In this document: positions 10,520 to 21,794 of the stretch, piece by piece
How the letters are laid out: each line of letters starts with the position of its first letter
How positions within the stretch are numbered: the stretch's first letter is position 1
Assembly: GCA_030998225.1 (NCBI GenBank)
Contig: JAPYXD010000727.1
Location: 6,324,001-6,388,000 of the forward strand
DNA from: Diplolepis rosae
Taxonomy: Eukaryota > Arthropoda > Insecta > Hymenoptera > Diplolepididae
Length of the DNA stretch: 64,000 nucleotides
Direction of reading: 5' to 3'
Position numbers and translations under genes: made by a program
The notes under the pieces: generated by a model
Seen by the model: only the letters and a program-made list of their open reading frames with translations
The model's database searches: none
What the model was told of the DNA's origin: nothing

Positions 10520-11598
10520 ATAAAAGAAATTCTTCAAAAAGCAACATTAATTTTTAAAAATAACTATATTTGAAGATTTTTTACTTATTTCTAAAATTGG
10601 AAACAATATAATTATAAAGAACATTTTTCCTCAAAAATAAATCATAATTTATTAAAACCCAATCATTTTTAAAAAATTGGTAAGAAGCGTTATAGTAAGG
10701 GAAAATCCTATTCCAAAAACACGATTAAAAGTATTATTTTTCGTATGTTTTGAATTTCCTTCATAACAATAATTTTTTTCCTGCCATCGGACACGATTGA
10801 AAATATCATAAAAAGATATAAGATAACGTCATAAAAAGATGACGACATGATTATTCACATGTATCATTAGCGATTTTAGAGTGGTCTTTTTAATACCCAG
10901 GGTTTAAAAAATTCAAGTGCATGGTCCTATATTTCTATCGCGTGTTAGTACAAATCATAAATTACCCAGATGCTCATGAAAATTGATGAGAAAGTGTAAA
11001 ATAATCAAATTTAAAATGTAATTTTACTAACTACTTTATGAGTGAAATCGTCAAATATAAGCAGTAATTTATAACGTCACAGCTATTAAGAAAACACTAG
11101 AAATATCAATTTTGAGAAACAATTGTTCATGGATTGTTGTAGATGGCATGCGTATACTCATACGTGAAAATGAAAGGAAGGAGATTGCATCGTTATTGAA
11201 ACCTGTCATCATAAATGTAAGCGATGGTCCAAGTTATGACGTATGACATTTGACCCATACAAGTGCGTCTTTTCAAGTGCAGGTGCGGATTCATCATCAC
11301 AAACATGCATGACGAATCACAGTGGCCAAACACTTCTATTCATGGCTAACCCCCCAAATGGTGACCAAAATTTACCATCTTTTCAATTCACTCAGCATCA
11401 AAACCGTGTCAGCTGAAAATGTAATTTATCTCTGCTCCCCTCTTTTTAACACCTTTAAAAATCGAACTTACAAGGGAAATTTTATCTCAAAAAATAGTAT
11501 TTTTCTGTTTATAGACCAAATAAAATATTTTATTCAAATAAAATAATTCTATGTTAAATTGAAAAAATGTTTGGCCATGTGCTAATATAATTTCTGAT
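10520..11598. other. AT-rich DNA, no gene seen
   Basis: Includes a somewhat GC-richer patch at 11130-11350 with a 74-codon open frame. Nothing recognised. Confidence 0.25.
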
Positions 11599-12672
11599 TT
11601 AAGGTAGTTCGTTCACAAAAATAATACCTCAGGCAAAAATAGATAATTTTGCTTTCAAGAATAGCAATATTATTTTTGAAGGGCTAATTTGAAAAAGAAA
11701 AGATTATTTTTCATGACAAAAATTTGAAACACAAAAAAATAATTTTATTAATAAATTTTATTTTTGCCCAAACTTATTTTCTTATCGCTTCGAGCAAAAT
11801 TTTTAAAAATGATGTGATTCTAATAAATCACGGTTCATTTTTTTATGAAAAAGATTCTCTACAACATGACCGTTTCCTATTTCTGAAATTGAATTAATTA
11901 TTATCAAATACAGCAATTTGTTTATAAAAATTTTTTAAAACTTGGTACGTTTGCATTGGCTTTAGGGTCCATAAATGAAGAATTCTATTTAATCAGACGT
12001 TTCGGCTCTGATCGGAGCCCTCATCAGTGATATTTATTAAATCTAAAAATACAAAAAAGATGCTGTCGCTAATTTCACATATCAATATGATATAAAAACG
12101 AGTATTTGGTATGTTAATCTCTAGTTATTCCGTTAAAAAGTGTGAAATTAGCGACAGCATCTTTTTTGTATTTTTAGATTTAATAAATATCACTGATGAG
12201 GGCTCCGATCAGAGCCGAAACGTCTGATTAAATAGAATTCTTCATTTATGGACCCTAAAGCCAATGCAAACGTACCAAGTTTTATAAATTAAATCAAGGG
12301 TCAATACAAACTACCATTTTAATTATAAAAATTTTGTTTTGAAAATTTGTTTTTTATAATTTCAGCCATTAAAGAATTCATTTTCAAAAATTGGAAACGG
12401 TCAAGTTGTAGAGAATCTTTTTCCTATAAAAATGAATCGTGATTTATTAGAATCACATCAGTTTTTAAAATTTGGCTCGAAGCAATAAGAAAATAAATTT
12501 GGGCAAAAATAAAATTTATTAATAAAATTATTTTTTTGTGTTTCAAATTTTTTTCATGAAAAATAATTTTTTCTCTTTCAAATTAGCCCTTCAATAATAA
12601 TATTGCTATTCCTGAAAGCAAAATTATCTATTTTTTCCTGAGGTCTAATTTTCGTGAACGAACAACTTTAAC
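11599..12672. mobile_element. Foldback element family 2, copy b
   Basis: TTAAGGTAGTTCGTTCACAAA on the left and GTGAACGAACAACTTTAA on the right, with long inverted arms. An inverted pair of Penelope-like tails (11955..12281) sits in the loop. Confidence 0.8.
11955..12281. mobile_element. Inverted pair of Penelope-like 3' tails, each with a hammerhead-like motif
   Basis: TTTGCATTGGCTTTAGGGTCC at the left is repeated inverted at the right. Each half carries CTGATGAGGGCTCCGATCAG then AGCCGAAACGTC: the CUGAUGA and GAAA cores plus a 5-bp stem GGCUC/GAGCC. The halves are inverted about a spacer near 12090-12120. Similar sequence occurs at 2740 and 38918. Confidence 0.6.
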
Positions 12673-13835
12673 CAAATTTTTTGGTTCAAAGAGATCGTAT
12701 TCATTCAACAAGTTACAATAATGCTAAAAAATTACGCTTTTGATTGTTTTTTAAAATCTTTGAAACAGGATAATTGCTTGAAAAAGTATTGTTGCAGAAT
12801 CTCGAGCTAGAAAATAATGAAAACGTGGAGTTTAATTTAAAATTTAATTTTTTCCAGAATATGTATATGTACGTCCATCTCCGGGAATATTGGCATGCCA
12901 ATATTCATATATTGTTAGGCTAGGGTGGCCATATACATATATGTGAGTGTGTGTTTGCTGATTATGAGTTTCGTGGCCTCTCGTTTGATATGAATCCAAC
13001 GCCCAGATTGGTATGAACAACGTTTTATGTAAAGGTATGCCCTTTGAACAAACCACATATATATATAGGTAATATACACATTGTGGTCGCTTTTCAAATC
13101 CTATAGGTACTTGGTCTTATCACAGAATTTTCCATCTGATATTATGATAATGTAATTAGTTTCAAACAAAAGTATGAATTGTCTTGTATCAAGAAATTAC
13201 TTTCGATGAAAAAGGCATTTCACTCTTGAAAAAAGATTTTTTTTTAGCCTAAAAATTAAATAAGTTCGAAATATGATCAATTTGAAACTTTTACAAAACT
13301 TTATTGTAACAGTTACTGAAAAAATGTTCTCTGTGTAGCAACGTGTACGTTAGGGCGCATCGAAAACAAAACGAAGCACTTCTTCAAATTCGAGAACCAC
13401 AAATTTTTTTTTGAGATTTAAATTATCAATAAAAATAGTTCAAAGGAAGTAGATTTATATCTTTATTTATATATTATAAAATATTATATTTTATTTTTTT
13501 ATTTATTTTAATTTTAAATATCTTATAATATTTTTTTATTTATACCTGTACAGGTATAAATCTAGGTACACTCGAAAACATTTTTATCTTATTTAGACAC
13601 CGAAAATTAATTTTTTTGCGGAATAAAAAGCAATCTATCACTTTTCGATATTTTCTTGTAATCCAAAATTAATAAAAATGATTTTAATATCGACATTCTT
13701 CATATAATATTGTTGTAACATATTTAAAATACATTTTCCTTAACGTATATCAGACAATTTATGGTCAAATAGGCGAGAAAATTGTCGTAACTCTAAAAAA
13801 ATAACAAAAAAGTCGATTTCTTGAAATTTCAAATA
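12673..13835. other. Unassigned AT-rich DNA
   Basis: No gene supported. Includes short ATATACATATATGTGAGTG runs near 12930 and long A/T tracts around 13480. Confidence 0.25.
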
Positions 13836-14970
13836 CTTTTCCGAAAGTTTTTGGTGCGCTGAATCCGAATTACTTTAGGAATTAATTTTTTTTTTCTAAA
13901 AACTCGTTACAGCATCTGAAAGTACCACATTTACCCTTCAAACCCTTTTTAATTTTTCAGATATCTTTTTTTTTCTTGGAGATATCGTTCAATGAAGTTG
14001 AGTAAGGTAAAAACATTAATAGCCGGTCAGTACCCAATAGCCGGACAGAGCCATGATTTTTTCTCAAAATTAGAGATTTATGAATCACTTATCACTATTT
14101 TGGTGTACCGTATACAAACCTCGAAACGTACACTTTAAAAAAGTGAAAAATTTGTTGAATTAGAAATTAAAACTTCGCCAAGAAAAAAAAATTTCTCTAC
14201 TGAAGCACAAGGCTGGTCGAAATGTAGTGAAATCTGCTCTATAAACTAACTGACGCGTTGTCTTTGTTAAGCAAATAACATTTACATTTACCTTAATTTG
14301 TCATTTTAATACGTATTACACTAAAGTCAAATGCTTTATATAAACCATAATATTTTTTAAAATTAAAAAACATTTTCCTTTAATTAAATATTTTAAATCC
14401 GGTTATTAGGTCAATGAATATTCGTTTTGCCTAATAACCGAACGCGTGTCCGGCGTTACATTGCACTGCTTGTCTTTTCGCTCTAGTCACCGGACGAAAA
14501 GTTTATTGCAAAACCAAATGCGAATTTTAAAAAGTGCTGTTAATATTTTCAAGAAATGTGGTAAGTATTTGATTGTTTTCATTTCATAGAATATATCTGT
14601 CTAATAAAATATTAGGCAAATTACTTTAAACATATTTTAATTAGTCAAATATGAAATCCAACCTCAATTGACATTTGACGTTTATTCTCTTGTTGATTTT
14701 ACATTGAGCACAATGAAAATATGCTTTTGAGAGTGAAATTTCCCCACTTTTGATCTTTTTGAATGATAATTTTCAATAATAATGATAAACTATGATTAAT
14801 AATGAATAATTTTTTAAAGAAATAATGTTTGAACTATGGATTTCCCGAAAATCTGATATTTTTAGAAAGTATTTTCATTTTAACATATGTATTTTCTGGG
14901 TTTTATGTATTTGGTGTCTTATTATAGATCATGGAAAAAGTATCAGAAAAAAAGATTAAAAAGCTTTATA

Positions 14971-15709
14971 AAGGGTTTCCCAATAAGGGTGATATGTTTT
15001 GAAATTGAAAAAAAACACTGAATATTCATTCGGAATTGATCGAAATCTTTTTTATTATATTGGATATTCTATGCCATTTATGATTTAAACAATATATCGG
15101 CCAAATGTCCCCCGAGACTTGAGCCAAAAATGCGCCTCATCAGAAAAGATGATTTTTTGATGAAAATTGGGATAATTTTCAATTGATTCCAGAGCCCAAT
15201 CCGCGAACTCCCGACGCAAACGATGGTCATTAGGCTTCAGTTCTTGGGCCAGAATGATCTTATAGGGATGCAGGCCAAGATCCAATCGCAAAATACGCCA
15301 GGTAGTCATCCTGGACAGGCCCAATTCCTGAGATCGGCGATTTTCCTCGATACTGGCCTGTACGGCGGCTATATTCTGTGTAGAACGTGCGGTACGCATA
15401 CGATTTTTAGGCTTAGTATCCAATAGAGTAAATTCACTCTCCAACTTATCGATTATTCGACGAATTGAGAGCGCGGATGGAGCAGAATGACGACCATATT
15501 TTGCACGATATGCTCTTTGAACACCGACAAAACTTCTCGAATTTTGATAAAATAATTGGACAATTTCCAAACGTTGTGGAAGCGTGAAACTACTCATGAT
15601 TAAATGGCAAACCTTACTGATCACAACTGACAGCAGACGTCAAAAATTTCAGTTCAAATCAGCCCGATAGGGACATTCAAAATCATATCACCCCTATTGG
15701 GAAACCCTT
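14971..15709 (-). mobile_element. Non-autonomous IS630/Tc1-mariner element, copy 2 (inverted)
   Basis: TA|AAGGGTTTCCCAATAAGGG and CCTATTGGGAAACCCTT|TA, 739 bp, nearly identical to copy 1 at 7294..8031 in opposite orientation. High identity suggests recent movement. Confidence 0.92.
15085..15597 (-). pseudogene. Internally deleted transposase, in frame
   Basis: ATG at 15597 opens 170 codons: DUF4817-like helix-turn-helix, a second HTH (SRMTTWRILRLDLGLHPYKI) and the first Asp block FSDEAHFWL, then a truncation RGTFGRYIV-stop. An 18-bp in-frame stretch present in copy 1 is missing here. Only the DNA-binding half could be made, so at most a binding or repressor peptide. Confidence 0.85.
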
Positions 15710-16810
15710 TACCAAAACGTCTATTATTAATGCGATTGAGGATATAAGGAAAAAACGATTGACAATTAGTGCTGCCAGCTCTAAATATAATATATTCTAT
15801 TTGTAAAATCTTTTCAATATTTTTTTTATTAAATGTAGACCTAAAAATGTTTCCGTAAATATTTCCCAGTGTTTATTATGTTTAAAAAATATCAAATCCA
15901 TATCAGTCAAATTATAATATTCTCTTGTCCGACTATTGATGCAGCGCTGTCCGGCTATTGGATCAATTCACTTTTCCCGTCCGGCAATTGGCTCCAGAGC
16001 ATTATTTAATGAAAAGAATTATTCAAATGGATTATTCAGATTTAACACAACTCTGGACTTTTTGTTATAGTAGGGAGGACACATACATCAAAATAATCGC
16101 AGCAATTCTTGATTCCGCATCACATTTAGAACGATTAATACAAAAAATTGAATGACATTTCCTTAGATGTCCGGCTATTGGTGCTTTTACCTTACTTTGC
16201 CATTTTCGTGAATACAACCGTACCGAAAAAAGGTTCGTCCGGAAAACAGAAGAAATAATGCGCTTCTATGTTTCTTGGGATGCTAAATCTAGATCCAACC
16301 TCAGAATTGCTCCATCACCTCAGGTTTTTTAAATTTCCTAACTGTGTATAGAATAACTCCTAATATAGCGAAAAATGGTGTACTTTTTACTTTTAGGTTA
16401 GGAAATTTAAAAAACCTGAGGTGATGGAGCAAGTCTGAGGTTGGATTTGGATTTAGCAATCCAAGAAACATAGAAGCGTATTATTTCTTCTGCTTTCTGG
16501 ACGAACTTTTTTTCAGTAAGGTTGTATTCACGAAAATGGAAAAGTACTCAACTTCATTGAACGATATCTCCAAGTAAAAATAGTATCTGAAAAATTGAAA
16601 AAGGGTTTTAAAGAGTAAAAGTGGTACTTTCAAATGCTGTAACGAGTTTTTAGAAAAAAAATTAATTCGTGATGTAATTTAACCCTGAATATAGCAAAAA
16701 AACAGTGTTTTTTAAACTTTTAGGTTAGGATTTCTTGAAAACCTGAATTGATGAAGCAATTCTGAGGTCAGATACGAATTCAACGCACCAAAAACTTTCG
16801 GAAAAGTATA

Positions 16811-17573
16811 GTCTGCTCCCAGGGTCTGGAGTTTCATCAAATTTTGTCGGCCTGTGTAATTTAAATCTCAAAAATTGCTAATAATTTTGTAGATAATAAT
16901 TGCAATAATTATTTTCCTGTGTTTTCTTTTCGTGAAGAAGAAAAAGTTCAAAATGTTGCAATAGGGGTGTTTATATGGAGAATTTGCTTTTCAATATAGT
17001 TTTAATAAAAAATGTTCGTTAGTGGAACATGCACCGGGTTTGATAAAATAAATATGTATGTATATAATACAGTAAGCGGATCTGGCTGATTTTAATTTAA
17101 CCAGCACCTACCACCACCCCCTGTGCAAAATTAGCAAAGGACGGTGAAATTGGGTGGAGCAAATAGTCATCCCCAGTCGCAGAGACATGCAAGTACAAAT
17201 ACGTGTGGAAGTTACCAGTTTTAATAATCGCGAATGATAAACAAAGTGGAAACTAACGAAGTGGATAGAGGCACAGCGTAATAAAATTTGCGTTTGAGTT
17301 TTGTCGACGAGAAAGGCTAAGCGAATAGTCTCCTTCTGTTTCAATTATTCCACAATTCTGGTATACAATTCAATCACTGTTTCGTTCAAGCTCTACAATT
17401 GCGCAATATACCTAACGACACAAACAAGGTAGACTCTTGTAAAAAGCAATACTAGCTTCTTCGCTTATTTTATTACAAAGTCCTTTAATTTGCTTATTTA
17501 TTTCATTTATCAATCAATTTTTGAAGTACCTACTCGCAGAAGTATTAATAATTATTTGCATTTTTTCATTTTC
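16811..17573. other. Unassigned DNA with a moderately GC-rich patch
   Basis: 17090-17400 is richer in G and C and appears single-copy in the window. It may be regulatory, but no exon or conserved motif is recognised. Confidence 0.25.
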
Positions 17574-18032
17574 TTAAGGTAGTTTTCATCCACGAAAATT
17601 AGACCTCAGGCAAAAATAGATGATTTTGCTTTCAAGAATAGCAATATTATTATTAATGGGCTAATTTGAAAGAGAAAAGATTATTTTATATGAAAAAAAT
17701 TTGAAACAAAAAATAATTTTATTAATAAATTTTATTTTTGCCCAAACTTATTTTCTTATCGCTTCGAGCCAAATTTTTAAAAATGATGCGATTCTAATAA
17801 ATCACGGTTCATTATTTAGGAAAAAGATTCTTTGCAACTTGACAGTTTCTGATTTTTAAAAATAAATTCTTTAATGGCTGAAAGCATTGAAAAAACATTT
17901 TCAAAACGAAATTTTTATAAACAAATTGCTGAATTTGATAATGATTTATTCATTATCAAAAATTGGAAATGGTTAAGTTGTAGGGAATATTTTTCTTGAA
18001 AAAGTGATTTGTAATTTATTAAAATTTCAAAG
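17574..18032 (+). mobile_element. Foldback element family 2, copy c (one arm)
   Basis: TTAAGGTAGTTTTCATCCAC through the AATAGCAATATTATTA and GCTTCGAGCCAAAT blocks, then lost. The right arm is missing or diverged beyond recognition. Confidence 0.7.
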
Positions 18033-18327
18033 GTGAGTTTTTACATAAAGCCAATACCTTCTCATATAATGAGAATGTAGAAAGTAATTTTGGTAGTCCT
18101 CCAGCTTACACCCCGAAAAAATTTTCATTCAAATTTAAGAAATCGTTTTTTAACTTCATTTCTTCAATTCAAAGTAAAAATACTTTTAGAAAAAATGTTA
18201 ACTTATTTGATTTTAAGAAATCACGTTTTTAGCCTTGTTTAAATGAAAGAAATTACTATTTTAACATTATTTATTTGATTTAAAAAAATATTCTTTCGAT
18301 TCAAATACAGTACTGGCAAAAACTTAA

Positions 18328-19041
18328 GGGGTTATATACCTTTTTCTCTAGGGAAATACAGGATTTTTATTTATTCTTTTTAATCATGTTACCATAGTTT
18401 TATTCGAATGCGATAAAAAATTTCAAAAAGTACATCTCTTATTGTGTTTTTGTATAAAATTTCGAGTGGAAATTCGGAAAATTAGGGAAGGTACTCTCCT
18501 TGCCGCAGAACTCCTTTTGTTTGTAATATGGCTTACTGTGAGCATGAAATAACGGTAACGGCTCAGCTGAAAAAAAAAAAATTACGTTAGTATATAGTGT
18601 GTGTGACCTTGTTCGTGAATGAAGGATTTTACAAAAAAAAATTGTTTACAGTTACAGTGATATTTTTTCCAAAAAGTTGATTTATCAAGGTCGAAAAATT
18701 GAGTTTTCCGCAAAAAGAAACAGAAGGATTTGTCTGAAAAAAAATTCCTTCGTTCACGAACTAGCTATTGTAAGTACAAACAACCCCTCCAAATTTTAAA
18801 TTGATCGATATAGTGGTTAGCGAGATATCGTGCTCACCGCGATGGCATTTTTTCAAAAATTTTCAAAAAGTTTTAGGTGGACATTAAGTAGTTCCAGAAA
18901 CTGCACGCTATGAACGGCCGTATCTTAGGTTCTACTGCCCCGATCTCGATGAAATTTTGCAGAAACATTGTTAAAAGTATGTACTTTAAAAATAAGCAAT
19001 GCAAATGTTTTTTTTTGAGCCAGAAAAAGGTATATAACCCC
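18328..19041. mobile_element. TTAA-flanked TIR element, GGGGTTATATACCTTTTTC type
   Basis: TTAA|GGGGTTATATACCTTTTTCT and AGAAAAAGGTATATAACCCC|TTAA bound 714 bp with perfect TTAA flanks. No transposase frame. TTAA targets point to piggyBac or Kolobok machinery in trans. Confidence 0.88.
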
Positions 19042-19045
19042 TTAA

Positions 19046-20806
19046 GAAATTATTTATTTAATTTTACTATCTTTGAATGAAGAAAATTTTTTCTTTAAAT
19101 TAAGGCCATGGATCAACCAGATCACGTGACCAAATTCTTGTAAAAGATTGTGCAAAATAACTTTTTTATTTTACAAAATGTCTTCCTGGAAATTTGGAAA
19201 ATACAACCGAAAACGATGAAGAACGTCTGTCAACTTCGTTTGAGTGGAAATTTTGCAAGAAATTTTACAGTTAACTGTAATTGTCGATAAGTTCTGGAAT
19301 TTTTTTCAAAATTTTTTTTAAAAAGAAGTTAACAAACGTGCTTTATTATCTTTTGTCACGTTTCCCAAATTTTCAAAAAGATACTTTGTAAATTAAAAAA
19401 GTTATCTTACATGAACAAATTAATGTATAATTTAGTCACGTGGTCCGATTAATTCACGGCCTTAAAAAAAATATTTCTCTGAGTCACATTACGTATGTAC
19501 TATACGACTTCACAGACATTAATTCTTTCAATTAAAAAAAAAAGAAACAACCAAGAAATTCATTCAAATCAAAGAAACTTTTCTTTGACCGTATAGCAAT
19601 GCACAAATTTGATTGATTCAAAGAAACTTTTTTCTGGGTTTAATCATAACAGTTTTTTTCGGTGTAAAAATATTTTTTGGGTTGAAGTAGATACTTATTA
19701 ATTTGTTCTCAGAATAAAAATGATTGAAATGAGAAGGTAAACATGTGGATGAGTGAAAGGTGGAAAAATACAGATTTCGATAACCTGAGTGATGAGGGAG
19801 TATAGAGGAGGGTTAAGGGGGTTAAGGGGGTTAGGAGGAAGTAGATACGTGTGTATCGTATGCTGGGAGGTAAAGAGAAAAGAGAGATAGGGTGGGTTAG
19901 AAGCTACAAAGGCAGTGGGGCTCTTTTGATTCGCAAGCTAATTGGAATGCCGCGGATGCCGACGACGATGGAGCAGGGGTTCGGATCCGGGATCCTGAAG
20001 TCCCGCTGTAACCAGCAGTAAGGTAGGCGGGGCTAACTTCACGCAGGTCCGTAGAGCTTTATATGAAAGCTCGATCGCCTTGATTTTTTCCGCGTTGAGC
20101 TTACACATCGTTGACTTTCTTATATTCGGTGATCTACTTCCAAATTCCAACTCTGAATTGAATCAAGACTTTAATTCTAGTCACAAGGTCAACAAAATTG
20201 AACTACAATTTACTATCTACACTCTCAGATATATTATTCAATTTCATATATATATTTTTATATTACATTCAATATATTTGAATATTATTTGTAAAACATT
20301 TCACTGGCTTATTAGATTTAATATAGTTAGATGAACAAATCGCATTTGATATCGCAAATGATAATGTTAATTACTTTTTTTCATATAGATACATTTTTAA
20401 TGATATACATCATTTTTAAATTATTTAAGATACTCAAGTATTTGAAATATTTAATCGGACCACGTGACTAAATTATAGATTAATTCGTGAGATGACTTTC
20501 TTAATTTACAAAACATCCTTCTGAAAATGTAGGAAACGTGACAAAAGACAATAAAGCAAATCTGTTAACTTCTATTCAGTAAAAATTTAAAAAAAATTAA
20601 AACACTTATCGACAATTAGAGTTATGTAAACATTTTTGCAAGATTTCACTCAAACGAAGATGGCAGACGTTCTTTATCGTTTCCTATTACATGGAAAAAA
20701 ATAGTTCAATAAAGTTTATGGAACTATTCAAGAGTTGGGGATACAGGCATTTACGAAACCGAGTTCTAGAAAATTTAAAGAACTTTTCAGAATAAAATTT
20801 TTCGTC
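19046..20806. other. Unassigned DNA with a GC-rich island
   Basis: 19790-20060 is a purine- and GC-rich island (GGTTAAGGGGG repeats, then the possible exon at 19947). The rest is AT-rich. TTTTTTTCGGTGTA near 19660 resembles a CACTGAG-type right end without a visible partner. Confidence 0.25.
19947..20017 (+). CDS. Possible first coding exon in a GC-rich island
   Basis: ATG at 19947 opens MPRMPTTMEQGFGSGILKSR then CNQ and stops being open just after a good donor CA|GTAAGG at 20018. The purine-rich 150 bp upstream could be a 5' UTR. No second exon was found within the next few kilobases, so this is weak. Confidence 0.22.
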
Positions 20807-20808
20807 TA

Positions 20809-21068
20809 CTCTGTAAACCTGAATCAGTCAAATTTTTACTGATTCGCCTTTTCCCTGATTCATCCTCAAAAATCATATTTTTCACTGCTAAATCAGTCAA
20901 TTTTCACTGGTTAATTAGTGAAAACAATATTTTCTACTGTTAAGTCAGTTACTTTTCACTGAAGTAATCAGTGAAATGTGGCTGATTCACAGTAACCTCT
21001 TTTGAGCTATTTGAATCGGTCCAATTTCACTGATAATCAGTAGATTTTGACTGATTAAAATTTAGAGA
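20809..21068 (+). mobile_element. CTCTCTAAAT MITE, copy 4
   Basis: TA|CTCTGTAAACCTGAATCAGT to GATTAAAATTTAGAGAG, with iterated ATCAGTGA words. Confidence 0.85.
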
Positions 21069-21070
21069 GT

Positions 21071-21794
21071 TTTCCAAATTTTCAGAAAAATGTTTTGTAA
21101 AATAAAAAAGTTATCTTTCATGAAATTTTACAAGAATTTGGTCACGTGGTCTGGTTGATCCCAGGCCTTAAAGTTTATATTTGCGTACATTAAATTTCAT
21201 ATAAAACATATACAAATGACTTCCTAAACTTTTATATTAAATTTAATATGATAGCGTTTTAAATTTGATGTAAGTCTATTAATTTCAATATGCGTATCTT
21301 AAGATACATATAGATAGGGTAATCTGTCTAGCGCCAGACCAATAATGAAACGCCCTACCCGATCGGGCCCAGATACGGCCCCTTCTAATTTTTTATTTCT
21401 ACAAATAGTAAAATTTAAAAAGTTTTCGTTTAATAACAATAAATAGTTGGTTCAAAAAAATTTATTTCTTAAATTCACATTAGTGATGCAACAGTATAAT
21501 CAAAAGTATACAAACAGTATAATCTTCAAACCCATCTTCGTAGTCTGTAGAACTATTCGATACTTCTGAATTTATGTAATGAATCTAGCGAATTAACTTA
21601 GCTTGATCTATAATGCGGATATAAGAAATCTCACCAACGATTCTCTGCTTCCGAACTCGCCATGTACTTTTTGCTTTTGGCATTTTAATTTCAATATAGT
21701 TACTACAATATCACGACCACAACACAAAATTTGAAAATAACACAAGACGACAAAATTCGACAAAGTTCCTGAACTAAAAACGAGACCTTACCTT
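21071..21794. other. Unassigned DNA
   Basis: No gene seen. The GC-richer run GCCCTACCCGATCGGGCCCA near 21349 is an isolated feature. Confidence 0.25.

Larger units (their letters stand above)
14005..16192. mobile_element. 2.2-kb TA-flanked TIR element (AGGTAAAA..AATAGCCGG)
   Basis: TA|AGGTAAAAACATTAATAGCC at the left; GGCTATTGGTGCTTTTACCT|TA at the right. The empty site is visible in the other foldback arm near 16540 (TTGAGTACTTTTCC read inverted), which supports the TA duplication. AATAGCCGG words repeat subterminally (14028, 14037, 15950). The 65-codon frame at 15958 is not recognised. The DUF4817-type element at 14971 is nested inside. Confidence 0.82.
13836..16810. mobile_element. Foldback element family 3, copy a (interrupted)
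   Basis: Left arm TTCCGAAAGTTTTTGGTGCG returns inverted near 16785-16808, and the GATATCGTTCAATGAAGTTGA block near 13984 returns inverted near 16545. A second inverted pair (TTCTATGTTTCTTGG, CACCTCAGGTTTTTTAAAT) lies at 16230-16530. A 2188-bp element is inserted at 14005. Confidence 0.75.
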
